Assembly: GCA_026874595.1 (NCBI GenBank)
Contig: CM049312.1
Location: 79,337,429 to 79,401,428, forward strand
Length of the DNA stretch: 64,000 nt
Direction: 5' to 3'
From: Sipunculus nudus
Taxonomy: Eukaryota > Annelida > Sipuncula > Golfingiida > Sipunculidae
Made by a program: the position numbers and the translations under genes. Below are positions 48,913 through 58,980 of the stretch, in pieces (position 1 is the first letter of the stretch; each line of letters begins with the position of its first letter). Under the pieces are notes generated by a model, which ran no database searches, was not told where the DNA came from, and was given only the letters and a program-made list of their open reading frames with translations.

Positions 48913-49458
48913 GTTCAACATACAGAAAAGCGACAACCGGGTTCAAATAACTGCGGGCAGATGGCAGCAGGGAAGCACTGGCGGCCAGATGTGACTGCAC
49001 CTTCCACCAGATTCCGTTTCTGCTCAAACCGAACCTCCTCCAGTTCGGCAGTGTGGGACGGCCGGGACTTCTATATCATCTGTCAAACTTGTAAGTCCAA
49101 ATTTGGTACATTTCGAGGAATACCTTCTGGTTACATTTGCCATGCGTATGGTTACAAAATATTACTGTTCAACGAAGAACTTACCACATTCAAACACCTA
49201 TGTTTATGAGATTTGAATTGAAACAATTCTTATCCAACATATTTGAAGCACTTCGTTACCCTCTTTTCAGCATTTATACCTACGCCGCTGGTGTATTTAG
49301 AAGTCCAAGTGCATTGTGGGCCGCAGAGTTTGAAGCCGACAAGCCCTAACCGGCAGAGTCGTACGTACTCTTGTGATGCTGCGCATTGTGATGTGACTGC
49401 TATCCAAGTACAAATGGTTGTTGAAAACTTACGAGAAGAAGAAACAGACTACGTTTAA
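48913..49458 (+). CDS. Candidate two-exon gene end, Cys-containing product, unrecognised
   Basis: Exon 48,913-49,090 opens just after ATTTAG and ends at ACTT|GTAAGT in phase 1. Exon 49,271-49,458 follows TTTTCAG, restores the frame and ends with TAA. Together they give 121 codons. If the internal ATG at 48,961 is the start, the protein is 105 residues (MAAGKHWRPDVTAPSTRF onward). Features are FRFCSNRT, WDGRDFYIICQT, VQVHCGPQ, YSCDAAHCD and an acidic end (ENLREEETDYV). No signal peptide is visible, so 5' exons may be missing. The first exon is distinctly GC-richer than its surroundings, as expected of coding DNA. AATAAA occurs at 49,540 and 49,627. Family unknown. The other frame of the first exon is also protein-like for 25 codons but stops. 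Confidence 0.42.
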
Positions 49459-50198
49459 GTCAATTATTTAAACTTGGACTATACTGAGAACGATCTCATA
49501 AAACACCTTGAACGATAGAGGGTGGGGTCCTTAACACTGAATAAAACTGAACGGTGAACTGTACCGATCGAGACTAAAAAAAACTGATTAAAGGTAAACT
49601 CAAACACAGAAATGATGTTTGCTATGAATAAATGGCTGAATTCTTTCTGGTGTCATTTGTTTCACTAATCAGCAAGTCTTTACTATTTCTAAGGAAATGG
49701 ATATATTTTGCTGCACTATCGATATAGATATCTCCCGGAGGCAAACTGAGTTTATTAAAGTCCTCTTGTTAAGTATACGCAACCAAACCTTCAATCAAAT
49801 TCGCAGTCAGGTGATTTATTATAACATAGATTAGGCAAACAAAAAGTTTGTTTCTCAGGCACTTTTTTCATAAATCAGTGCGCGAGAACGATTTTTTAAA
49901 CTTTATTTTGTATGTTTAAATAAAAATGTCATATGATCAGGACTAAAGGATGTTAATTACATATTTTTTTGGTAAACATGTAAAAACACTACATGATAAA
50001 GGAAACTTATCAAAATTGTATTTTTATATTCTTGAAAGAAATATCCGACCGACTGGAGCTCAAAATTGGTAAGTTTCCATTGAAAATCGAGATAAATGTT
50101 TTTTTATGCGGGGGTTTATTTATGCGCGCGGTGCTTGAACACCATACCTTAATTTTGGCCTTAATGCCAAGGGGAAAATTTCAAAGTATTACGATCCC

Positions 50199-50199
<1 letters not shown>

Positions 50200-50271
<72 letters not shown>
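50200..50271. repeat. (TA)n microsatellite
   Basis: About 72 bases of TA, open as Tyr-Ile in frames on both strands. Not coding. Confidence 0.95.
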
Positions 50272-50272
<1 letters not shown>

Positions 50273-51221
50273 GACGCCAGGGTTGTGAAGACAAGCCTAT
50301 TATCATTTGTGTGTATGTTCGGGTGTTGATGTAAAAGTATACCATCCATTCCCAATTAAACTATAAACTCCGGTGCACACCTGAGAAAGATAAATAATGT
50401 ACATTGCAGGTGAAATCTTGTAACATGGAAGACACCAGTGTGTTAACTGAATGATTGATATTGGATTCCGACAGTATTTGAAGAGTACATACGGTGCCCT
50501 GTTTGAAAACCTATGATTAAAATAGGTGGCGTCACAGTATAGCCATTCGGCGCACTGACCATATTGCGAAAATAACTATGGATAATTTGAAAAGAATTAA
50601 AATTTTTGAGAAAAATATAGTTGTCGCCATTAATATAAGGAAACGACGTACACGTATGTGTGAGAACGCAATTATATATAACAGTGTATAATTTAATATG
50701 ATAAACACGGGAGACACCCTCAATATAAGGCGAGATTTAAATTTAAATAATACTTTTGCAACATGTGTGTTAACCGTGTGAAGGATATATCGGACAGGAG
50801 GGATGATAATTTGCAATAAATAGAACTGGAACCACCGCAACTGTAACAAGACAAGGCGGAAATGGTCTGTTTTTAGTATTTGAAATATAGATGGCGCCAC
50901 ATTTCAATAAATTGCGCCCTATCAAAAGGCGAGATTTGGAAGATCATTTATATATATATTGCATGTTAGTGACGAAGCAATAATTGGAATGAACATGGAA
51001 TACAAAATATTAAGTGAAAAAATACCATAGAGGCAACAAGAGGCAGTGCTATTAAATAAGGAAAACAGAGCTTTAATACGTACAGCCAATTTAAAAATCC
51101 ACCATTAAATCAGGCGCATTAATAAGAAAGCAAGAGGGATAAAACACTGGGTTATTACGACACCATCCAGAGCATGTAGATAAAGCTAGTGGTGCTGGCC
51201 CTCAGTTTAGTAAGAGGCAGA

Positions 51222-51345
51222 CATCGGGTAATAGTAATAAGTAATAGTAATAGTAATAGGCTATTACAGCTTTTTTTAAGTAACAGTAACAGTATAAAGA
51301 AATTAGCTGAAATAGTAATAGCAACAGAAGAAAGTGATAGAGAAA
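51222..51345. repeat. AATAGT-type short tandem repeat
   Basis: GGTAATAGTAATAAGTAATAG and later AAGTAACAGTAACAGT and AATAGTAATAGCAACAG form a diverged 6-base repeat. It gives a Ser-Asn frame. Confidence 0.75.
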
Positions 51346-52262
51346 TACATATTACTTTCTATTATTTCCCATATCCTACTAGGTCATGAAGCATATGAAC
51401 AAATAATGCTGATCTGACTGTGCTCTGGTCCAGTGTCTGCCCAAGATGTGCTTATTGTTAATGCAAACATTGGTCAGCTATTATATTGCTTGTGACCATT
51501 GCTGCTAATTACATAAGAGTACTTGGAGGAGCAGGTTTCAGCCAAATAACTACATACTGTATAGCTACATATAGTTACATGGATACACGGTTTGATAGAC
51601 TGAAGCACTGTTTCTCTTAAGGGATAGATACATAGTGTATCACTATTGTTACATGTACATAATATTGTTGCAATCATGAATCTAACTAAGATTCTTACAA
51701 TTTTCTGACAAAATATAGTCTTTCAAGGTAAATGAAGAAACAGAAGTAACATCTCTTTTTAAACCGATATATAACAGTACATTTGGTCAGTAATAAAATA
51801 TCTGGTCTTTATACATCTATTTGCTACACTGAAGAATGACACTATTAGAAAAAAAGGAGTTTACAGTTCCTTGGTAAGAGGAATGTGACCTTATTATAAA
51901 AAAAAGGAGAAAAAAAGTTTTCAATTATGTCATGTTCAAATTCAAATTTTCGGGCGAAGTGATCAGAATGCAAAAACAAAAAAACCATTCAATGTGTAAT
52001 GGGAAATGGCATGCATCTATAATAGTAATTTCATTTCACAACATTAGTACAGCAATCATGTTGATTATTACAGCCATCGCTCATGTTTATTTTGTGACTG
52101 GACGACATAGCGTAAGAACGCGAAGGCTCAATTGAAGTCGTGAGTCACCAGACTTTTGACTCCCAAACATTCCAGTATTTAGTAATTTCCTTGATATCTC
52201 TTTATGTCAATGGTTTGTTTTATTACCAAACCGAAAAGGGGGAAAATATCGTGAATGAAGAG

Positions 52263-52794
52263 TCACCTTAACATTTTTACACATCATACTGTGCCTTGAA
52301 ATGTGTCGCCCCTTATACGAAAATCAGGAAACTATATCCAGTGATATGTTACGTGTTTCTGATGGTATTTCCTTGCACCGTGAATAAAATGTCTGCATTC
52401 GCCAATTTTAACCTGAATCCTCACATATCACCTTTTCTCGAACATTGTCCTTAAAAAGAATTCAATGGTCATTTTTTTTAATGACCGAATATTGAAAATT
52501 ACTGTGGCTGATTTAGGACAGAAAAAATTATTAAAAGATTCACCTTAAAATTAATTTCCACATCATACTGTGCCTTGAAATGTGTCGCCCCCTATACGAA
52601 ATTCAGGAAACTATATCCACTGATATGTTATGCGTTTCTGAAAGTATTTCCTTGCACCGTGAATAAAATGTCTGCATTCGCCAAATTTAACCTGAATCCT
52701 CACATATCACCTTTTCTCGAACATTCTCCTTATAAAGAATACCATGGTCATTTATTTAATGACTGAATATTGAAAATTACTGAGGATGATTTAG
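52263..52794 (+). repeat. 279-bp tandem duplication
   Basis: CATCATACTGTGCCTTGAAATGTGTCGCCC occurs at 52,282 and 52,561. Nearly identical sequence follows through ACCGTGAATAAAATGTCTGCATTCGCCAA and GAATATTGAAAATTACTG. The two copies are about 90% alike by eye and adjacent, so the event is fairly recent. Confidence 0.92.
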
Positions 52795-52809
52795 GAAAAA
52801 AAAAAACAT

Positions 52810-53075
52810 TAATCTCGAGATCTCGTCATAACATCTCGAGATCTCAAATAAAAATTCACACAAAAACATTTTTCGCTGTAGAAATAAAAATTTCATCGTG
52901 AGATCTCAAGAAATTAAGGCGAGATCTTGAGAAATTATCTCAAGATCTCAAGATCAAATTTCGATGAAAAAATAATAATAATAAGTCCAAGTGGGCGTTA
53001 TACGAACCATTAATAATATTTTTTTATGATAATTTATGTTGAGATCTCGAGATCTTATGTTGAGATCTCAATAAA
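52810..53075. repeat. Cluster of AGATCTCGAGATCT palindromes
   Basis: GAGATCT, CTCGAG and AGATCTCAAG words occur at least eight times in about 260 bases. Examples are ATCTCGAGATCTCGT near 52,812, ATCTCGAGATCTCAA near 52,832, GAGATCTCAAG near 52,901 and GAGATCTCGAGATCT near 53,041. The centre holds AAGTCCAAGTGGGCGTTATACGAACC. The outer parts are inverted relative to each other, as in a small inverted-repeat element. Confidence 0.75.
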
Positions 53076-54059
53076 TTGTTGTCTCTTTTTTTAAGTCTAT
53101 ACTCCACTTATAATCTAGTTTAAAGGTGACGTTTTGTTTGATACAGAAGTGCAGAATGTTCTAACTACCTTGATAAATGTAAAATATTTTTCATTTACAC
53201 ACCTTTAATTTATATTAAATTGGCCATTACTGAGTTCATTATGTAAGTAAAGAGTCAATTGATCTTCCAGAGTGGTGGATGACTCATACACACACATATG
53301 TCAAGGACGATCCGGTCAAAATGTTGGAGAGTGCCATCTGAGTTTCGATTTTGAGTGTCACAGCACCCTGACATATATATGTTGACACATTTAAAATATA
53401 CATACTTAATCACCAATATATGAAAATTAAGTATAAGGTTTTAGAAAATAAGGCATTATGTTTCTAGTATATGTTAATTTTAAACCAGGTTCAGATATAT
53501 TTCATATTGTTAACAAATAAATGGAATCAAAGTTTATAATTTTGATATAATATTTCATTTTCATTATATAAATGTTTTCTGAATAGTGTGTTTGGGAAGG
53601 GGGGATGAGGTGGATTCTGTCCTATTTCTTTATGAATTGGTCATGGTGGTACATGGGTTCGGATCCCTATCCACAGTCTTCACTACCAGTATACTATACA
53701 GCAAGCTTCCTAATCTTCATATGGAAAGGGGCTGTTCACTAGTATTTTGTTAACAGCCATTGGCCAAGCATTCTCATCCTGACAGTCTGCTCTTTAAAAT
53801 AAATCAAGAAATGTACAAGTCAACAGACAGTTTTTATTATGAAAAAATTATTGTTATTGTATAAATAAAGCACTGTACAATTCATATAAATTTTAAATTA
53901 AAAATTCTGACTGAGCATCACATGGACCCTGCAGCCTCAACCTCTATTTTCCCCCCATCATTTTTTTTACCATATTCTCTTAGTCCTTATTGTTAACGGC
54001 TGCTCCACAATTCACAAACAGAAATGATTTCACAAACAAATCATGTTAATGTTAAAACT

Positions 54060-54123
<64 letters not shown>

Positions 54124-54528
54124 AACTATGACTGAATTATTGTAAATTGTATAATGCTTCCTGAATATTAAATATACAAATAAAAACATCTTACTTTCAT
54201 AAAATAAATAAATATCAAACAGAAACTCATGTGATATTACAACAAATACTGCAGAAATATCTGATGTCTTCAAGATTTAACAATGTTATAAGCAGATCTC
54301 CTGCTGAACAGTTTCTTCCTACTGGATAACCTGGAAAACCTAGGTAAAATAATCCATAACATATTAATTTTCTATTATTTTAATTCCATGAAATCATTTT
54401 AATCATAATTATATGTGCACATATTCATGAATACATGCATTTAATGCATGCACTACCACTTTTGTATTTAATTCTGTGTTACAAATACTGATATCACAAT
54501 AACATTGAATAACAATTAAACTGGTAAC
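53076..54528. other. Non-coding stretch downstream of the sirtuin gene
   Basis: AT-rich, with a TA/GT microsatellite at 54,061-54,122. Likely includes the 3' untranslated region of the minus-strand sirtuin; ATTAAA on that strand corresponds to 54,440-54,445. No other gene seen. Confidence 0.45.
54061..54122. repeat. (TA)n(GT)n microsatellite
   Basis: A TA run passing into TGTGTGTGTG. It opens a false minus-strand frame. Confidence 0.95.
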
Positions 54529-55410
54529 TTATTTATCACAGTTGAGGATGTCCTGTATTTTGGTCAGAGCTTCGAGTCCTCCTAGTGGTATAGAGACATG
54601 TCCTTCCGGTACCTCAGGTTCCCGAGGGTTTATCCTGACAAGAGTAGCTCTATCTTCTATCCCTGATACCAAAGATTCACTAGTCATGCGAACTGTTGGT
54701 ACATATAAGCCTGCTCCAATTTCTATGACAACAACTTTAAGGGATGTATCTTTATGATGAAATTTATCTTGAAACTTATAGAACCTTCTGCTTTGCTTAT
54801 GGGTACGATCAGCGACCCATAGCCAGTCTCCAAACATGAGAACATTTGGTCTTGCCAAACAGATTTCTTTACCTGGTGGTCCACGTGGTAATGGTGACTT
54901 GGCGTGGAGTGTAGTGTCATCTACTTCAATATGAAATTCATCTGGTACCGGCCATATTTCTTCAGAAACACTGTCATCTGTACACTGCATGAAGTTGATG
55001 CTACCATGGCATTCGACGACCCGATCGGGATCAAACCCAGCCCGTTGAAAGTGCCCATCAACATTACTAGTAAAGACAAAATATCCATGGCTCATCTTCT
55101 CCGCCCATCTGCGGAGGATCTGAAACCCCTCATGAGGGTTTGCTTTGGTATACAAGTTGTAACGATGGCCAAAAAAGCCCCAGGCAAACTTTGGATCTTC
55201 TTTGAACCACTGTGGATTGCTCATGTTTTCGAGTTTGAGACCTTTGTCCTTCAGAGGGGGGTAAGCTCTCCAAAACCCTTCAGGTCCTCGAAAATCCGGC
55301 AGCCCAGAATCTACTCCCATCCCTGCACCAGCTGTCACAATCAATACCTGGGCTTCTTTTATCACCTTGGCTGCTCTCTCAAGATCTCTTGTCAGTGTTG
55401 CCCCTGCCAT
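54529..55410 (-). CDS. Sir2-family NAD-dependent deacylase-like protein lacking the zinc-ribbon cysteines
   Basis: Uninterrupted 293-codon frame, the longest in the window. NAD-binding and catalytic motifs appear in sirtuin order: AGAGMGVDSGLPDFRG (27-42), TSNVDGHFQRAG (114-125), ECHGS with catalytic His135, FGD (193-195), IGAG (231-234) and RINP (259-262). Sirtuins couple removal of acyl groups from lysine, or ADP-ribosyl transfer, to NAD cleavage. The zinc module normally has two Cys pairs. Here only C143 and C184 remain in that region, and PLPRGPPGKEIC replaces the usual Cys-x2-Cys hairpin. CLARPNVLMFGDW is close to bacterial Sir2 proteins. No mitochondrial presequence or nuclear signal is evident. 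The ATG has a good context (AAACC before, G after). A splice acceptor-like ACATTGGCAG lies about 28 bases upstream, allowing a 5' untranslated intron. Transfer from bacteria is inferred, not shown. Confidence 0.93.
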   Translation of the reverse strand: MAGATLTRDLERAAKVIKEAQVLIVTAGAGMGVDSGLPDFRGPEGFWRAYPPLKDKGLKLENMSNPQWFKEDPKFAWGFFGHRYNLYTKANPHEGFQILRRWAEKMSHGYFVFTSNVDGHFQRAGFDPDRVVECHGSINFMQCTDDSVSEEIWPVPDEFHIEVDDTTLHAKSPLPRGPPGKEICLARPNVLMFGDWLWVADRTHKQSRRFYKFQDKFHHKDTSLKVVVIEIGAGLYVPTVRMTSESLVSGIEDRATLVRINPREPEVPEGHVSIPLGGLEALTKIQDILNCDK

Positions 55411-55714
55411 GGTTTAGGAATTTTAAATCAATTTACTGCTGCCAATGTAAGTAATTGAAATCTTCTTTCAAATCAGATACCAGGCGAACCTGTGTGGTTA
55501 GAACAAGTTTGCTCTGTAAATAAATAAGAAATGGAGCTTTAGTACCTTTAATATCAAGATAAAATAAACATTGACAAGATTGCTCTGATAAATCTGATAA
55601 GTTAACACTGATATCATAATGTACCAGAGTCTCCAAGAGCATGAAAACACTGTTGCCTGGTAACCATTTACTGTTGCAAAGTTATGGTTTTGCTGACTTA
55701 CAATCATATATATA
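55411..55714. other. Putative 5' region of the sirtuin gene
   Basis: About 300 bases between the sirtuin ATG and the transposon. It contains the acceptor-like site near 55,439 (read on the minus strand) and overlapping chance frames. The promoter must lie here or beyond the transposon. Confidence 0.35.
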
Positions 55715-56715
55715 TGTCAAGGCCCAGATCCAGATCTGGACCAATCGGCAATTGGTCCAGACCAAATCCCAATCAGGGTTTAGGTCAGACCAAATCCCGA
55801 TCAGGGTTTAGGTCGGACCAAATCCCGATTGGGATCTGGTCCGGACCAGATGCCGATCAGCATTTGGTTCAGCCTAAACCCCAATCATTAACTTTTAGGA
55901 AAGAGAATGAGTTCTTGTCTGAACTTATCGAGGTTCAGGTCAGCCCAGACCTAGATTCAGAGCATGCCTATATCCCTGACAGGATGTCTGAAATTATAAC
56001 TTAATAAGTAATGACAAATGTTAATTTAGTTTGTAGTCAGTGTTAATTATTCTACCTTAATAACTTAATTCATATTTAAGTTTTAATTAATTGAGTGATT
56101 ACATTTATTGTAATTATTTTTCAAGTCCTTGTATTATTTTTCAAGTTGAATTATTATTTCCAGTATTTTCATTAAATTGTTTATTCAATTTTTTATATAA
56201 CAGTTGAACTAGTTTAAGGTGACTCACTGTGTAAATAAGTGTATATATTTGACGCATTTTGTAGGTAGAATAAATTTGTTAGATGGATGACATATATAAG
56301 AAGTTAAGTATCATATGAAGTTTTCAGTCCCCAGTTTTCAAATACCGGTATGGATATTCTTAACTTGTATCAACTCATGAAAAGCTTACATTCAAGTGAA
56401 AAGTCCTGATTTCATGAAAACCAACAATTTGTAACTTCTCTTATCAACATTTTCAACAAAGTATATGTATATATTCATTTTTTTTATTACATATATTAAT
56501 ATATATAAAATTATATTTTTTTACATAACTTGGTTTATTATTTTCATGTCTTAACCTTATGAAATATAATTTTTAGCCAAAAGCCTGCTCTAGTCTGCCA
56601 TGGAATCTCAATCAGGAACTGATTCAGACCAGATCCCGATCAGGGTTTAGGCCAGACTGAATCCCCATTGGGATTTGGTCCGGCCTAAACCCTGATCGTG
56701 ATCTGGGCCTTGACA
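55715..56715. mobile_element. Non-autonomous DNA transposon with 16-bp perfect terminal inverted repeats
   Basis: The left end is TGTCAAGGCCCAGATC (55,715-55,730) and the right end is GATCTGGGCCTTGACA (56,700-56,715), exact inverted copies. Both ends continue into sub-repeats of about 28 bases built on GACCAAATCCCGATCAGGGTTTAGG. The core is AT-rich with no transposase frame. Flanks are TATATATA on the left and TTTATATA on the right, which would fit an 8-base target duplication with one mismatch. They are too AT-rich to be decisive. Confidence 0.75.
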
Positions 56716-57064
56716 TTTATATAAAACCTTGCCTAACAACCACCTCGGTAGTGACACCACCTCAAAATAACCACCACTGTCTCACTTCTTTATTGCGATT
56801 TATATCAGACCTCAGACAAACATTTTATTGAGGCCCAGTCGGTGGTTATAATTTGAGGTTTCAATGGGTCATTAAAATTTTCATTATCAGTTTGTTCTCC
56901 ATAAAAAAATTATCAGAATCTCCATATGCAAAAAACCATGATATCAAATGTAATATGCACTTGTGGAATATTAAATTACTCAGCTGATCTGACCCTTGAG
57001 ATAGATAATGTTTTTCAAAACTTCCAAACAATTCACACCCATACTATATATATATTTATATATA

Positions 57065-57124
<60 letters not shown>

Positions 57125-58259
57125 AACATAAACCAAATCTAAACCAATCCAGTTTTATACTGTTGTTGCCTTTTTGTTTGGGTTTCATATTAGAGAAATT
57201 TGCAAAAGGGGATTTATCACAATAATAAAATCTTCATAAATAAGAAATGTCACTGTCAACAGATATGTAAAAAAATAAAAGGTTGATATTCTTAAAAAAA
57301 ACAGATTGTACATGTTCAGAGATTGATATTTTAAATGATATCAGATCTTTCCAATTGTATGCCACTATGGAACAATATTTTTTGTTAATAAGTTTTGTGC
57401 ACATAATATGTGTTAAAATTAATTCATATGATTACATTTCTCTCTGTGCATGATTTTTTATATCATGAGATGTTGCCCATAAACAAACTTGGGCAAGATA
57501 ATCTGTTGGTAAATACTTATGGTGAGTTTCACGAGAAACCATCAGAGCCCCGGTAAGTTATCACGGTGACATTAGTTAACAGGTGGAAGGTGGTATACCT
57601 TAATACTCCCCGTCATATGACCAGGGTATAAAAATGGGCCCAAGTGTTATATGAAAGGACACATTTCATAAACAAACAAATTTGTGAATTTAATTAAGTT
57701 TTCAATAGTTTAATATACAAATATGGCCATATGAGCTAAAAATTAATACCACAAAAGTTTCCCAAATATTCCTGATTAACTAAGATTAAAAGTGTTATTC
57801 ATATCATGGCCCTGCCAACTTTAAGAGATATGAATGAAATGCTACACAGTATTTTATTAAATCTGAACATTAGCAGTTACATCCTTTTATTTTATCACAT
57901 TTGAATATTAGGATTCAAATCCTGACAATTTTGTTGTTTAAAAAACGTTTAAAAAAAATTTATCATTGAAATTATAAGATTAATCTTGTTTATTAGTCCT
58001 GTGTATTGAAAGGGTGGGTGGGGGGAGGAGTCTATGTGATAATTGCTGGTTGCAGAGAAAATGTGAAATTACAAGATTCATCTTGTTTATTGCACATGTC
58101 TGTCAACAGAATGGGATGGAGAGAGAGAGACAGAGAGAGAGGGGTTGGGCTCTCTGTGGTAGTTACTGCAAATGGCCTGACCCAGCTCACCTACATAGAG
58201 GGAGCTGGCCAGGAGTGAAGTGATTACATATAACAGCCTGGTCATCTGAGAGCTAGCTG
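56716..58259. other. Non-coding stretch
   Basis: AT-rich DNA with a TA/TTTATA tract at 57,043-57,119 and a purine-rich GA run near 58,118-58,142. No gene seen. Confidence 0.45.
57043..57119. repeat. (TA)n / TATTTA microsatellite
   Basis: About 77 bases, TATTTATA units first and then pure TA. Confidence 0.95.
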
Positions 58260-58980
58260 TAGTACACTGCATACCACTGGCTTGATGTAAACAATACTTC
58301 ACATTCTGCTTTCATTGGTTTCAAATTTCAGCTTTTAATGGATAAAATGCATATGTTAACATGCTGTGAAAAATTAAATCCACAACACTTACAAGAAAAA
58401 AATGTATACTATGGTCAAATTTGGGGGAAAATATGGTAGTGATTTTAATTTATGCTCATAACTTAAAACCTTTTGCAAAATTCAGATCTAATTTTGGGAA
58501 AACAATTGAATCTTGATTAAATGAAGTTATATCCTTCAAGTTTCTAGCTTCAGCAATTCTTAATGTTAAGTGAGTAAATATATTTCCTGGTTTTTAACAC
58601 TGCATTATGTTGAGGCCCATAAATTAAAAATATTGAGCAATACTGACCTAATTTCTGGAGTGTGCATATCAAATGTATAGAGGAATATGCATTAGAAATA
58701 TGATCAAAGTCAGATCAGTGGTTTTGATATTAGGCAGTCTTGAAATGTAACAATGGGTTTTAAAAGTGAGGTTTTAAATAAATATCTCAAAGGAACAGAG
58801 TTCTAGTGACCCAATTTGTGGTTTGTCAAGAGATTTAGTGGACATCTAACGGGACGCCAAATTTTGATTTCGTAGGTCCAACAGTTTCAAAATGTGCCCT
58901 GTTAACAACCGGACAGCCAGATGGACAAAGGACCATGACTATAGCTCAGATGACTGATAGTCAGCTGAGCTAATTAGAGG
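58260..58980 (+). repeat. ~720-bp block, copy 1
   Basis: Matches 61,240-61,990 in order: GATGTAAACAAnACTTnACAT, ATGCTGTGAAAnnTTAAATC, AATCTTGATTAAATnnAGTTATATCC, TATTAGGCAGnCTTGAAATGTAACAATGG, ATATCTCAAAGGAACnnAGTnCTnGTGACCCAATTT and GTAGGTCCAACnGTTTnAAAAnGTGCCCTGTTAA. Offset about 2.98 kb. Confidence 0.88.

Larger units (their letters stand above)
49459..52262. other. Non-coding stretch
   Basis: AT-rich, with a TA tract at 50,200-50,271 and an AATAGT/AACAGT-rich segment near 51,222-51,345. Open frames here are composition-driven. No gene seen. Confidence 0.45.

Noticed and set aside
48913-48993. Alternative frame of the candidate exon (SDNRVQITAGRWQQG), possibly joined to 48,265-48,329
   Set aside because: It stops after about 26 codons. 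The chosen frame stays open through the exon and joins in phase to a second exon with a stop and poly(A) signals. Kept only as an uncertainty.
49993-50334. 113-codon plus-strand frame
   Set aside because: About a quarter is Tyr-Ile from a TA tract. The flanking peptide has no motif or splice support.
50532-50900. 122-codon minus-strand hydrophobic frame
   Set aside because: Phe/Ile/Leu-rich as expected in AT-rich DNA. It has a transmembrane-like character but no motif, conserved neighbour or transcript signal, so I could not support it as a gene.
54904-55458. 184-codon plus-strand open frame
   Set aside because: Antisense shadow of the sirtuin gene. The minus-strand frame carries all the sirtuin motifs and this one carries none.
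55684-56004. 106-codon open frame rich in Arg/Ser/Gly/Pro/Gln
   Set aside because: It is the translation of the 28-bp sub-repeats at the end of the inverted-repeat transposon.
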